The notes: generated from the letters alone by a model not told the origin. A stretch of 64,000 bases of DNA from Dermanyssus gallinae (GCA_003439945.1 QVRM01000954.1:72501-136500), one strand, 5' to 3'. Shown: positions 21,132 to 32,690, numbered from the stretch's first letter. Numbers and translations: made by a program.

Positions 21132-21726
21132 TTTCGCCCTGCTGAAACGTTTTCATAGCGCATAGTCTATGCTATTGCTCGATAAAACTGTTTCCTTTTA
21201 AAGTTGTCCTCTTAATACTCTGAATACGTTTAATGCTTGGAGGGCAAGAGCATGAAAATTATGCAAGACGAGTGCATCGCAATAGTTTTTTTTCCACACA
21301 CACCGTTACGGCATTACTTTGTGAAAAGTGGCAGTAAAAGTTGCCATTGCCTTGCTCAGACGTGGTTCATGCGTTTTTGGAAGTTCACTTGCCCGACGAA
21401 CTGATTTTGCGTCAGCAAAAGAGCGTAACAAAAAATAGGAAAGCATCAAGCTATTTTTGACAAAGCTACGAAAAGGTTTTGCTTTGTTTAGTCAGAACAT
21501 GAACGTAAGGTTAGATTTGAAGACAGTGCACATGTGAACACTCTGCCTATTCAGCCGTGGTGTTTTTTTTATCTATGTTATATTTGCAAAACTTGTTTCA
21601 CGTTTAAGGTCTTGATGATGCTGAATTTAGCGTTCCAACTCCTGTGGTAGGGGCAAATCTAAGATCAGCTCTGCGGAATTGACGCAACGCTTTCAAATGC
21701 GAGGTGATCAATTAATTGGCAGCTTT

Positions 21727-22015
21727 ATCTTTTTTTTAACGCTCTGACAACCACATTTTAAACGCTCGTAATGGGCTAAGTTGCCTGGGACACGATATCG
21801 TCTAAATGCATCTATCGTCATCGCGTTCTCGTACTGGAATTATATAGGCTTTCTCCAGCAGAGGTATGTAGCAGCAGGGCAATGACAACCACGTCCAACA
21901 AATTCAACCAGCACGGCCGGGGCTCGAACTAGCGATGTTTTGCTGACCGTGGTTGCCATGGCAACGCGTCGTTTCGAACGGTGCGTTAGCCGCCTAAGCC
22001 ACCGCCGCTACAAAA
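21727..22015 (-). mobile_element. tRNA-derived SINE, family 2, minus copy
   Basis: On the minus strand a tRNA-like head (GGTGGCTTAGGCGGCTAACG, then GTTGCCATGGCAACC, then a B-box GTTCGAGCCCC) is followed by a body. The body reads GGTTGTCATTGCCCTGC, CTCTGCTGGAGAA, CGCGATGACGATAGA and TTAGCCCATTACGAGCGT, ending in an A-rich tail near 21735. The same order is found on the plus strand at 27636-27872. The A-box and B-box make this a pol III element. Confidence 0.82.
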
Positions 22016-22019
22016 TCAT

Positions 22020-22690
22020 CTCTTGGAGAAGGCATTATTTTGAAAATAGCCTGAATTCCTAAGCTTCTGTTGCACACTGCAAGTCGGATTGGTAATATCT
22101 TGAAGGATTTATATGCGCGAAGAAACCTGTGAGCATATCTGGAAAATCCCTGAACGGCGACCTAGAGGGAGGCAACTACACAATTCAAGCCTTCTTCATG
22201 CAAATCGAGGCGCCCCCGTGCCTAGCAGTACCTTCTAGTTCTTCTTTGTCAGCTTTGACGGCTGGTTGGGTCAAAAATATGACCGCTTGAAAACTATGGC
22301 TTGTCAGCCGTCGGTGTCACGTTTCATGGAAAATGTGTTATCTAGAAGGGTTTTTAAATGATCTAATTGTGACAATTTCATGCCTGGCGACGCCCTCATA
22401 TTTACATTACTGTTTTGTAGAGCCAACCTTGGTAGTGCAACATCAAAAGCATAACCATAAAAGTTCTTGTGCCAGTCGTTAAATAAACATTAGGTCCTAC
22501 TAAAAGCTGCACAGAGTTGTGTGTCTTAAGTGATGTGGGAAATGTACGTAGATCACACAAGACCGGCGCAAGAGTCTACTTTTAAGACAGATATTATGTG
22601 CAGCGCTGGATGTGTATTTAGTAAGAGTCTGCAGTGTTATAGAACGAACGGTCTACACGTCCAGACGGCACGAAAATGAAAGAATAACAA
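22020..22690. other. No gene recognised
   Basis: Single-copy-looking AT-rich sequence with stops in all frames. Confidence 0.45.
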
Positions 22691-22732
22691 TCGTGTGGGG
22701 ACTACGAACTCTAACAGTAGTAATGACGCTGT

Positions 22733-22830
22733 CGTCAACAATCACAACAACGACACCACCAACAACAACAACAACCACAACAACCACAACAAAAACAACA
22801 ACGACAGCAGCAACCACAGCTACAGTGAAA
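22733..22830. repeat. (CAA)n-rich tract
   Basis: CAA/ACA repeats with ACG and ACC variants, giving poly-Thr or poly-Asn frames. Not accepted as coding. Confidence 0.88.
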
Positions 22831-22960
22831 ACAACATCAATTTTCTGGGTGCTACGTCCTCAGATTGCCGACGATAAGTTACTGAAAGCAAGCAAACGTC
22901 GTGCACAATGCTTCCATCCCGCTCACTCACATTACATTTCTCTGCCCTTCTCGGGTTGCA

Positions 22961-23010
<50 letters not shown>

Positions 23011-23048
23011 CGAGAGAGAGAGAGATATATAGATAGATAGAGAGAGAG
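22961..23048. repeat. Compound (TA)n-(GA)n microsatellite
   Basis: TA tract to 22987, then GA tract with AAAG/CGAG interruptions and GATA units. Confidence 0.95.
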
Positions 23049-23322
23049 TACGGAGAAGGGTAGAACCGAGGGAGACAAGATATACGGCATTCACTGCTCG
23101 GTTCGTCAACATCTCCATATAAACGTATTATCATATTCACTGTTCATACGTACGCCTGTTGTCTGTTCCCCCTGTCCCCTTAAGCTTTATTTTGCCTCTA
23201 ACAAACGGCATATATGTGTGTTTATGTATATATATATATACGGGCGTATGTGAGTAAGCGTATTCACCAGTCCTAAAGAAGCAGTACCAATACAGAGCGG
23301 AGTGTTTTACGTCTCTCTCCCT

Positions 23323-23589
23323 CTACGCCGCCGGTGTGTTCATCATTCGAATGAGCGCGCGCCGCACGCAAATGGCGAGCAATACCAGCGTGGAAGAGCG
23401 TGGGCCGGCCTCAGTGGTGGGCACGGTTATCCCCAAGCAGTCGCGTTCCCAGTTGCTCAGTGCTTGAGCCAGCATGGATGGTTGTTGTGCCGAGTGCAAC
23501 AATACACCACCACCCCCACCACTATTCCCGCGGCCGTCCTTCCCCGCCTGTTCACTGGTGCCATTGGTGTCGTCATAACGGTCGGCCAT
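23323..23589 (-). CDS. Candidate N-terminal coding exon
   Basis: The minus-strand frame starts MADRYDDTNGTSEQAGKDGR, then a Gly run, then QQPSMLAQALSNWERDCLGI. The composition is unlike the repeat frames around it and the start ATG follows AACT. I recognise no family, and no partner exon was found. A GTATTG donor follows the codons for RSSTL. Chance cannot be excluded. Confidence 0.22.
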   Translation of the reverse strand: MADRYDDTNGTSEQAGKDGRGNSGGGGGVLLHSAQQPSMLAQALSNWERDCLGITVPTTEAGPRSSTLVLLAICVRRALIRMMNTPAA

Positions 23590-23599
23590 AGTTGAACGG

Positions 23600-24060
23600 G
23601 GGCAGGCGGCAGCCTAGAGAAGGATGAGTTAGTTGCCAGACCTGCGTGGCGGCCGCCTCTTTAGCTTGGCGTTCCCTTTGCGTTTCCCTTGCGGTCGAAT
23701 TTCTAACGGTTACGCGTTTCGTGCGTCTTGCACCAGACGACGTCGACGACAACGACGACGACGACAAAGAACGGAAAGCAAAGGCGGCGGGGTGGGACCG
23801 TTATGGTCGTTGTAGCAGTAGTAGTAGTAGTAATAGTAGGTAACCGTGCGACGGTCCGGAGACTGTTTGACTGTATGTCTGTCTGGGACGAGGGTGATTT
23901 AAGCTAGCCGGCGATCATGATGATGACGACAACAACAGCTGCTGCTGCTGCTGCTGTCTCATCAACAATGCCGACAAGGTTCTGAAAACCCTGTCAAACC
24001 CTGCGCGCGTGCCCCGAAAACGTATCTGACGGTCCCTGTTGTTGCGTGAATAGCTGGATG
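23600..24060. other. No gene recognised; trinucleotide-rich
   Basis: Short GAC, TAG and CTG runs at about 23738-23770, 23815-23840 and 23938-23955. Confidence 0.5.
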
Positions 24061-24109
24061 TTTATATGTGCGAAACTGATAGGAGGATTTCGGCTGTTGA
24101 GACTGCTCG

Positions 24110-24298
24110 TGTTGTCCTTGTTGTCGATGTTGCTGTGCCTGTTGTTGTTTGTCGATGTTGTTGCTGTTGTTGTCGATGTTGTTGTTGTCGATGTTGTTGC
24201 TGTTGTTGTTGTCGATGTTGTTGTTGTTGTCGATGTTGTTGTTGTCGTTGTTGTCGATGTTGTTGTTGTTGTTGTTGCGGTTGCTGTTATTGTTGCTA
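24110..24298. repeat. TTG/TCG minisatellite
   Basis: Repeated units of the form GTCGATGTTGTTGTT of variable length (12-18 bases), about eight to ten copies. All three frames stay open (poly-Val/Asp, poly-Leu/Ser, poly-Cys/Arg) because of the repeat, not selection. Confidence 0.92.
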
Positions 24299-24299
24299 T

Positions 24300-25195
24300 T
24301 TTTACCAGTGCAGTTACCGAGGCCACTACCATCTCCATCACATTCAACAGTATTACCAGCTAGCTACCTGTTGCACCCAGAAACCTTCCTCTACGAAGTC
24401 AACTCGTTCTCAGCTCATCCGCTGTTCGCGCATCAACGGCGCTTTGCATTTTCACATTGCTCCGCTTCCTTTATCTCCCGTTTATCTATCTCTCTCTCTC
24501 TATCTCTCTCTTTCTCTCCATCTCTCGGTATTTTGCTTGTACATTCATGACGATCATCACTCGCTGTGCAGCTGGGCGGGCAAAGAGCCGACGTTCATCG
24601 TTCCTCGTTGTCGTCGTCGTCATCGTCCAAAGTATCTCCGTTGCGCACTGCCGCATTACTCTGCCAGCTCAGCTCAACTGGCGTCAGCGCCAACACCAAC
24701 ACCTATCACCCCCATGCATACATACGAGCATACTCGTACTCCTCCACCCACTACCACTACCACCACCACCACCACACAATATAATCCGCTCTCCATACAT
24801 GACGATTCAAATCTTTTTTTATTCGGCTAAGCAAAACAGCACTCGCTCTATGCGGTGGCGTTCTATTGCGGCGCTTTTCGCTTGCACGTCGTAGACACTA
24901 TTGCTGTTGGTGATGGCTCTGCTCCTGCAGCTGCTGCTGCTGCTGCTGTTGGTTGGTTGATGGTAAAGCTTCAAGTGAATGGTGGGAAAAATGATGGCAC
25001 AAATGGTAAAATACTCATTGCTGGGGTTTGCAACCCGGTACAGCTTTTGTTATGGCTGTTGTTGTTGTTATTGTTGTTGTTGTTGGTTGCTGTTGCTGCG
25101 GCCTTTTGCATCGAGGCAGTCTCGATGCAAAATGCCGCATTGTAGTTGACGTATCGAGCCCAGAGACTTGGCGATCATGGTTAACAACCAGAACG

Positions 25196-25198
<3 letters not shown>
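24300..25198. other. No gene recognised; simple-sequence rich
   Basis: CT-rich (24486-24530), CCA-rich (24740-24778), CTG-rich (24925-24950) and TTG-rich (25050-25100) tracts in otherwise unrecognised sequence. Confidence 0.5.

Positions 25199-25237
<39 letters not shown>
25199..25237. repeat. (TA)n microsatellite
   Basis: Uninterrupted TA repeat of 39 bases. Confidence 0.96.
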
Positions 25238-25239
<2 letters not shown>

Positions 25240-25699
25240 CAAGCGTGTACACTCGTTGGCGTACATGATTTTACCTCTGCTTAGGGCTTTTTTTTCCGAC
25301 CAGTAACCTTTGAGTGGTCTAGGCCGGGAGGGTCTATTGCCGAAATCAAGAGAGTATAAAATAGTGCGACTCTAAATCACTCTCTCTCTCTCTCCAAAGC
25401 CGTGCTAATGAGTGTGTCTGTAAACTACGTGTTGCATGCTTTGTATCGGTAATAGGCGAAACCGGCAGGGAATGAAGCAACAGCGTGCGAGATTTTCCAA
25501 TCTTCTCAAATGTTTCAGGACGCGTGCATTTGTAAAAATCGGCGTTTAATGCCGACCGATGCGTGTGATGTGCACTCGCTCAAACCAAATAGCAGGCAAT
25601 TGAGTCTAACCTAAATGAATGACTGCGCAAAATGGATACAGACTCGAACAGTGGAGTAGCGCCGCATGCGTATAGTTTGTATGTTCTACTTAGCATTCA

Positions 25700-25840
25700 C
25701 TAAAGTAATACCATAAGTATCCCGGTCATGTAGGTTAGGGGGTCACCAGGTTTTTAGTGGGTTTGAGAGTCCCACACTACCCAGACCAAAGCGTGTGCGT
25801 TATGCATTTTTGTTTCTGACCCCTGTCAAAAAAAGCAGCA
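25700..25840 (+). mobile_element. R1-like LINE, 3' UTR fragment
   Basis: AAAGTAATACC, then GGTTTTTAGTGGG, GAGAGTCCCACACTACCC, GTGCGTTATGCATTTT and CAAAAAAAG follow the order of the 3' UTRs at 11.55-11.71 and 44.40-44.54 kb. Only the 3' UTR is left, so this is a severely 5'-truncated copy. Confidence 0.72.
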
Positions 25841-25996
25841 TTCGAATTTCTATCTGCTGCTGCCGGCTGCGGGGAGACGCACACACAGACGTACATATTG
25901 TTTAGCAAGTTCTTCCGCGACCGATAGCTAGCGTCTAGCGGCTAGGTCGCGTATGCAGCCATCGTCTCGTCATCGATCACACACGATCTACTTATA

Positions 25997-26451
25997 TTGT
26001 GCGTGATATTTGCGTCACACAATCACAACCGCTCCGCCGGCTGCGCAATGGTGTTTCGAGCTATCTATCTATCGGGGTCCGGCACGAGCCCGGACCTGAA
26101 CGGACCAGTCGCTTCAATGGCCGCTCGGCAACACAGCGCGCGCCCAATAAACTCGGCCATCCGAAGCGTCTGCGTAAGCCAAAGCGGAAGGTCGGTTCAT
26201 AGCGCCCGTATGCTGTTTCCGCATGTACAAGAAGCTGACCTACGGATGCACACCGCCGTCGTCCTCGTCGCCGTCGTCGTCGTCGTTGCCCACATCGTCA
26301 GGATCACCGCTGTCGTTGTCCTTTGCGTTCCCCTTTACGTCGGGAAACTATTGTTGCTTCTCGACAACCGAGTTTCTTCCGAGCTCTTGGCCGAACAGAA
26401 GAATGGAAGAATCAACCCCGCTTATGCGGTCCCAATCCTACCCCAGTTGGC
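25997..26451 (+). other. Open region ending at a consensus splice donor
   Basis: Two overlapping frames (25997-26506 and 26223-26456) run through a TCG-repeat to CTTGGCG|GTAAGTCTTG at 26451. GTAAGT is a perfect donor, and the CG content is high for the window. One frame reads MYKKLTYGCTPPSSSS and the other is hydrophobic. I cannot choose between them and recognise no family. It may be a 5' exon or UTR of an unseen gene. Confidence 0.25.
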
Positions 26452-26718
26452 GGTAAGTCTTGTCCTCCCGCTCCCCGAATGCCGTCCGATGGGCAGGGCA
26501 GGCTAAACCGCAATCCCGCTTGCTACCAGGTCCGGGGAAAGCCCGTATATATATCGACAGACAAACAGACAGGAAGACAGCAGCTACATATGCTTGCATA
26601 CCCGCTGCATACTCCAATAACATCTACTGCTCCATACAGCTGGTGCTTCGCCGCCGCCGCCTATCGCCGCCGCTCCGTATCGAAGTGTGGCCTTCATTTC
26701 ACTCTGCGCTCTCGGTAG

Positions 26719-26777
26719 GCGCAACAAGATAGCCACCGATGCGGAAGCTCGTCTTGGTTAACAGCGTGCCTCTCAAT
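26719..26777 (+). CDS. Candidate short exon before GTGAGT
   Basis: The sequence lies between CTCGGTAG and CTCAATG|GTGAGT, so it has both an AG and a consensus donor. From an ATG at about 26739 it reads MRKLVLVNSVPLN with a phase 1 donor. A different frame is also open if it is an internal exon. With the GTAAGT at 26451 it could be part of a plus-strand gene. No family is recognised. Confidence 0.25.
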
Positions 26778-26779
26778 GG

Positions 26780-27430
26780 TGAGTAGTGCGCGGCCGAGCA
26801 GAACATGCAGCAATATTTGTGTTCACCACTTGAATAGCGCGATTTCTTCCTAGAAGAGAGAGGGGGGAGAGAGAGAAAAAGCCGCTATTGTCACAATCAC
26901 AACAGTGAATTGAACAGCGCTGCGTACTCACTCACCCTGCCGAAGGAATGCAAATATGTGTATATCTCGGCTATCTGCTGGACTGCCTACGCACGATGAG
27001 GTGAGTGGGCTGAGGCAAGGGTAGAATGAGGAGTTCTATTCTGCCCCCAAACAGCAGAATAACGATCACTTTGTTAATCGCGTTGGTTACCAGAGTCGCT
27101 CTACGGCAAAAAGGCTTTCTGAAATTCTTGTGAACTTCTGCATTCATCATACAATTGAATGTTTGCCATGTGGTTGGCAACGGTATATTTTGGCTGTGCT
27201 TTATTGCAGTGATTATTTAGGGGCTTTATCGTGTCTCGTGTACATTTTCTCCGCGGGTGCTGTCGTTTCTTATATCGGCAATTAGTCTTTGTGGAGTTGC
27301 ACCCGAAACTTGACAAAGGACGCTTTGCGCGTCTCGAGTGGAACTATGGTGGTCACTGACTGGCACAGCAAGGAATTGCTCTATGCGGCGCAGTTTATCG
27401 GCATAAAATACGTAAAAGCCTCCCCTCATC
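26780..27430. other. No gene recognised
   Basis: A GA-rich run near 26856-26880. Minus-strand frames at 26971-27429 show no motif. Confidence 0.45.
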
Positions 27431-27436
27431 TTTATA

Positions 27437-27482
27437 CAGTAGAGCCGTTTTAGTTATCTAATTTCCGGTTATCTAACACAAA
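27437..27482 (+). mobile_element. Possible pogo/Tigger-like terminal repeat
   Basis: After a TA dinucleotide the sequence CAGTAGAGCC leads to GTTATCTAATTTCCGGTTATC. It resembles the CAGTAGAACC...TTATC terminal repeats of pogo/Tigger transposons with an internal GGTTATC repetition. No matching opposite end or transposase was found, so it may be a relic end or chance. Confidence 0.35.
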
Positions 27483-27635
27483 TAGATTAAAAGCTCAATT
27501 AAAAGCCACATGCCGTGACAATTCGTCAAAGCAGCCTGATTGATATTTAAACTAAAACTAGTGGTTACCTATTTGCAACCGTCGGGGATGCAATCAATAG
27601 AGACGAAGAGAGAATAATGGAGCGCCTTTTGTTAG

Positions 27636-27872
27636 GGGCGAGTGGAACGAGGCGTTGCCATGGCAACCACACTTAACAGTCAATTGCAAGTTCGAGCCCC
27701 TCTTTTACCAGTTGATTTTATTGGACCCTCGTCTTGCCGGTATTATCTGTTGAAGCTGGTTGTCATTGCCCTGCTTCTACATACGTCTGCTGGAGAACGC
27801 GATGACGATAGACGCATTTGGGCGCTATCGTGCCACAAGCAAATTAGCCCATTACGAGCGTCTACAGAGAAC
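27636..27872 (+). mobile_element. tRNA-derived SINE, family 2, plus copy
   Basis: GAGGCGTTGCCATGGCAACC, then AAGTTCGAGCCCC (B-box), then GGTTGTCATTGCCCTGCTTC, GTCTGCTGGAGAACGCGATG and TTAGCCCATTACGAGCGTCT. This is the order of the minus copy at 21.7-22.0 kb. The 5' tRNA-like half is shortened. Confidence 0.82.
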
Positions 27873-28009
27873 CTTGATTTATTGAATAATACAAAACGAC
27901 CAAACATGCTAGTCGGTTGATATGAGACTACGTGAACACTGTTCTGGTAATATGGCCGCTCAATTTGCTGGTTAAACGATTAGTTAGAAGATCGTGTAAA
28001 AAAGAGAAG

Positions 28010-28960
28010 CGCTGAGAAAAGAGTGGGCAGCAATAAGGGAGGCTAACGAACGCCCACATACATGGCTGAGCCGGAAGGAAGGGAATGCTCTGTAAAGACG
28101 GGCAGACTGGTTAAGCATGTCGAGAGGTTACTGGCCGGGTTAGGCACAACTCCAACAGCTTTAGTTAAATATGAAGGTTCGTGAGATCAGACGACGGATA
28201 AAGCGAGGAAGCCTAAAGAATGCGGGCGATCTCACTCGGGGAGGTGATGGAAGCAACCGACGGAGCACCCCGGAGAAAGCGCACGGGAAGGATTTGAAAC
28301 ACGATAAACACATGCACGATTCCCTAGTTTTCGCACCTCGCAAGTCCTGTTCAATGAGCGCTTAAGCACTAGAAAACTTTCACAGGCCTGGAAGGAAGAG
28401 ACCCTAATAGTCATTCCCAATGGAAAGAGAGTAGAATCGGAACCAGAGGCTTGGGTGTGAATAGCAATAAAAAGCTGTTCGTACAAAATATGAGAAAAAG
28501 CAAATATACTGTGGTCCTTCTTAAAAGAAAGAGGGCAACACAATCTGCACGGATTTGGTAAAGGGAGATCAACTCACTTAGCAATTGATAAAGGGGGTGG
28601 CATTGCGGGGAGGTGACTCAAACCACAGGTGTTGCGCAGGGGAATGGACTGAGCCTATTGGTGTTTTCCGTATTTCTGGGTGGACTGCCAGAGGGGATAA
28701 GGACGGGCTAGAGTGTGCTAGTCACTTACTGTATACGGTCATCTATGGTTTAAAAGTCTTGAATTGGGTAAATACAATAGCCACGAAATTTCGAAGGGGC
28801 GGTTTCCTGGCCAGGGCAATTTTTCGGCATACAGGTAGCACTCATTGCCGAACATGCTATTCCACTAATATGGAATAAGCTGAGAGTGTACGAGTTGCGT
28901 TTAAATGACAGGGCGAAGTTTTTGTCTCCAAGGTCTGTTTTTGCATTATTGACTACGTCC
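28010..28960 (+). pseudogene. R1-like LINE reverse transcriptase relic
   Basis: Frames broken by several stops read LSQAWKEETLIVIPNGKRVE, then RGQHNLHGFGKGRSTHLAID. These correspond to the FPxxWKxAxxVLIPKxGK and QxGFRKGRSTxDAI blocks at the N-terminal end of APE-type LINE reverse transcriptases. The rest is heavily decayed. Clade assignment to R1 is by feel only. Confidence 0.55.
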
Positions 28961-29845
28961 GTAAGAGCGATATAATCTGAAAAAAAAACGTGTGCCCTTG
29001 ATGTTCATATGCTGAACTCGCAAACGAAAATAAGTAAGGTGGGGATAGGAAGAGTAGCAATGAGCAGCACTGACTGGCGGGCTAGTGAGAAATCAACATC
29101 TAACTATGGCTTTTGCAGCCAACGTATTTCATCACGTTCTATGCAACGTAGAACGTTTTCATGAACCTTCGGATTAATGACAATGCAGACAGTGCTGGAG
29201 CAAATGTGATAGATACCACGCCGCAGTATGCCGGGCGTTTCGGTCCATAGCAGAACTATCAATACGCTAGATTAATAGTTTTCTCGAAACCCTTTGGTGT
29301 TACATGAACACATTTACCCAGACCGGGAGTTAGTTATAATGAGTATTTAGTTCTAAAATAGATATTTAGCATACCATGACAGCGGCACTTGCGGCGCATT
29401 AATGTCATACGATCTATGTCGCTAAAGTAAACCACGAGAAAACCAGCAATAACCATGGCAACAATAGCAACAACAACACCAGACAGAAGTACGACAGAAG
29501 CTTAGGATCTTACGACAGAAGCTTATCGTACTGGATCTAAATGGCTGGTGGCCCTGTTTGCAGTCTAATGCAGCCATTTTTGGACATTAGCGGGACCTGC
29601 CATATTCCAACGCCATTATTTTTCTCGACACTTGCCACCACCAGCGACAAGCGCCACGTAGGTTCGGGTTATTTGCGGTTGGTCGGCCGGTTGGCGTGCC
29701 ATTACCAACGATCGCTTGGGGTTCGGGGGGTTGCTTCGCCCGAGAGCTAAATGTGTGGACAAATTTTCCCTGTTCTTCCCCCGCCGCGTGCTGCCATCAT
29801 TGATGGTGGTAGCCCTCACTCGAACGTGATCGTTTACACTATTGT
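28961..29845. other. No gene recognised
   Basis: A (CAACAA)-type stretch near 29455-29478 and a direct repeat of TACGACAGAAGCTTA (about 29489 and 29511). Confidence 0.45.
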
Positions 29846-30180
29846 TGTCGTCGTCGTCGTTGTTGTTGTTGGTGTTGTTTCTGTTGTTGTTGTTGGTGGT
29901 GTTATTGTTGTTGGAGTTTCTGTCGACAATAACAGCTCCCGTCTGACGCCGTATTCGTGCTTGTTATCCCTTCCTCTTCCCTCTCGTGATTGTTTATTGT
30001 CGTTAGCCGGGTTGCTACCGTTTTGACGATGTTGCTATATTTGGGGGATAACTGTTATCATTATGAAGATCATGATAATGAACATTATAATTATTGTTGT
30101 TGTTGTTCGTGGTGTTGTTGTTGTTGTTGTTGTTCGTGGTGTTGTTGTTGTCGTTGTTCTTGTTGTTGTTGCTACTATCA
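29846..30180. repeat. (TTG)n-rich tracts
   Basis: TTG/TCG repeats at 29846-29925 and 30090-30175. The second has a GTTGTTCGTGGTGTTGTT unit present at least twice. The frames opened by them are not accepted as genes. Confidence 0.9.
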
Positions 30181-30707
30181 TGCGGACGACATCGACTGGT
30201 GACGACGTCTCTTTCGGAAGTTTCGCCTCCTGTCGTTGGCCGGCCGACCGGCAACGAAAGCGCCGCACATAACACACCACTGGGGCTGCTGTTCATCTAA
30301 CCAGGGTGGTCGAGGCGGTAACAGGAGAGCGCACGCTGAAGATAATGAGTTACTTCGTGTTCGATCATTATTGCTCTCGTCCTCTTCTTCTTAGTATGAT
30401 TATGATTATTACGATCAGTATTAATGAGCGGTTGGCCGCCTCCTCGTACTGATCAGACGCGTCGACCGAGATCCCTCAAACAAGCGTTTCCCTACGTTGT
30501 TCGTCGGTACTCGTCGTACACACAATAGCCAGTCGTGTAACGCCAACGAAGCTTGTCGAGGTGGACGTCCGTTGGGGGTGCAGCAACGCGGACGTGACTC
30601 GGGAAATGACAGTAGTCCAGTTCTTCCGTGTTTAACCCAAACTAAGCACCAACACTGAGTTGTTGCTAAAATATGCGATACACACATGTATGTCTCTATG
30701 TCTGCGC

Positions 30708-30710
<3 letters not shown>

Positions 30711-30738
<28 letters not shown>
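30711..30738. repeat. (TA)n microsatellite
   Basis: TA repeat of 28 bases. Confidence 0.95.
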
Positions 30739-30739
<1 letters not shown>

Positions 30740-31026
30740 CATATCATTAATTTATTTACTTCTGTGTAAATACCTAGTGCCGAGACCTCCGTGATCAAGA
30801 AGGTCAAGATTTGGGCGAGACTTTGCCATTGCACTTCGCCAGGGTTGAGACCTGCAGCTCTCCCAAACTAAGAAAGATGGCGCATTCCATTTTTGTAGTT
30901 AGCCACAGCCCTCGAAGAAGCCATCTTGCCGCAATACTAGTAATCCGCTATTGCGCAAATTCCATATGCCTTGCCGCCTCGCTCTAATGACGCAGGCAAA
31001 TGATACCCAGGCGAGTTAGTGTTGTC

Positions 31027-31225
31027 TAGCCTGGTGGCGTAGTGTAGGGGGTGAAGGAGTGCCGCTCTTCGCGACCGGAGGAGACACATAGGTGCACGGG
31101 TTTGATTCCCACCGTTGCACATTTATATTAATTGGGTCCATCTTAATGCACTAATGCAAAAGCAAACTCGTGGACGTAAAATTTTGACTGCGAGTTAGCA
31201 CAAAAATGTTTAGGCGAGTTTCTGT
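31027..31225 (+). mobile_element. tRNA-derived SINE, family 1, copy 2
   Basis: CCTGGTGGCGTAGTGTAGGG forms a clear A-box region. GCGACCGGAGGAGACACATA, a B-box-like GGGTTTGATTCCC, CGTTGCACATTTAT and CTCGTGGACGTAAAATTTTG then follow the family order. This copy keeps the tRNA-like 5' end best. The B-box has one transition from the consensus. Confidence 0.78.
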
Positions 31226-31479
31226 TTAAGGGCAGGGGAACAGATAGCATCTAGTAGGGCGTATCCGAAAGTCTGTTCAGATTCTTCGAGAGTCGTTATC
31301 TATGGCGGTATGAGTCCATTTTGCAACGACGAAATACAATTAGCATCTACAGCTAAATGTTCTCGGTCCTATTCTTAGTGACCGTTTTGACTGGATTAAA
31401 ATTTCAAATCAATAAAGCATAAATGTTACGCCACTATCGCTATACTGTCCCGTATGCGACATATTAGAGATATTGGTGT

Positions 31480-31800
31480 CCTTGTTTAGACCCTAGTATC
31501 CCTTTGCGAAGCGCTTCTCCTTCCGATCCTCACTTATGGTAATACAGTACGGGGTATCACATACTCCACTCACTTACGCCTGCGTGAAGTGGGTCAAAAT
31601 GATGCGGCTCGAACTACTCAACTGCAACTCAGCTGAACTCGGGCTTCTATTGCTTAAACAGCGTTGATGTCTTGAAAGTTTTTTCCGCAATGTTCAACGT
31701 AATGCTCGGATCAGCTGCAGCGGGGTCCAATCACCTCCTCCGAGTTGCTCAATACTCGTCAGTGCCAACACGGTTTAGAGTGGCCTCCCTTCCATAATCT
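31480..31800 (+). pseudogene. LINE RT C-terminal relic (Jockey/CR1-like)
   Basis: One frame reads SLCEALLLPILTYGNTVRG, then STHLRLREVGQNDAARTTQL. This matches the conserved LxxxLLxPILTYGxxVW...LxxLQxxQNxAxR region after the RT palm of APE LINEs. Stops follow. It is a short degraded insertion. Confidence 0.48.
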
Positions 31801-32375
31801 GAGCTGCTTCCTACATTAAAATGCTTAAGTTTCTCCTCGTATTTCACCGCTTTGGTGAACAGTAACCGACATTACTCGGCATACTTATCGATTATCAGCG
31901 TGCTTCGACGCGACATTCATCACACTCATGCACACACAACGTATGTATCCATTAGATAAATGAACTGATGTAACATATCAAATGTTTGGATGGATTTAAA
32001 TAAAGTTACTTTATATTATTTTGCATTATCGTATGTACAAGACGAACAGCGTACAATTACTGCAAATTTACTGCACACTCACTTCATATAAATTTTGAAT
32101 ATTCACCATTCGTTTGGTATATTTTAAGGCATAGAGAAGACAAAACAACAGGGTACTTCGTCGATACCATACGATTAATTTCGGAATGACATGACACAAT
32201 GATGATTCGTGTGTACTGTATAGGAATCATACACGTCTTTTAAAAAAATATTGAAGCCTAACTATGTATTACGTCCTGAGTGTTCATATTATAGTACGAT
32301 ATAGTACGCGTACAAGCACCGAAATTTCCTGCAACTGACAATAAAGTCCGTTACAATGCGGTGTCAGACTAGGGC
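31801..32375. other. No gene recognised
   Basis: AT-rich sequence without motif. A CT run is present at about 32396-32406. Confidence 0.4.
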
Positions 32376-32690
32376 CTAGTTCGTTTTGATAGAACTCTCT
32401 CTCTCTATAGAACAGGGTGTTATCCTGTCAGAGAAGCGCCTTACATCTCTGGGCAGCACATGAGGCCCACAAATCCAGAAGCGAGGAGCGACGAACCGCA
32501 GGGCTGAGACCACGATGCTGTTAATTGCGACGTGTTTCGGACCGCGACCTGCGCTGCGGGTGCGTAACAGTTCGTGCTTCGCAAGTGCATCCATTGGTTT
32601 ACAGCGGCCGCATATGTGTGACTCAATCGCCGCGCACTGAAACGAAGGGCCACGCAAGTGTTGACCAAGGCGAGCACGAAGGTGCCCACG
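32376..32690 (-). pseudogene. RLE-type LINE relic
   Basis: The minus-strand frame reads HICGRCKPMDALAKHELL, GRGPKHVAINSIVVSALR and then a region aligned with GLTRNDGKRPDGMTLIPFER of the 19.3-20.4 kb copy. In that region the RPDG catalytic block has decayed (RRFSDRITP). It begins and ends abruptly. Same family as the larger copies. Confidence 0.7.

Noticed and set aside
24066..24830. 254-codon frame full of Cys and Arg
   Set aside because: It is the TGT/CGA reading of a TTG/TCG minisatellite. All three frames are open there, so openness is no evidence of coding.
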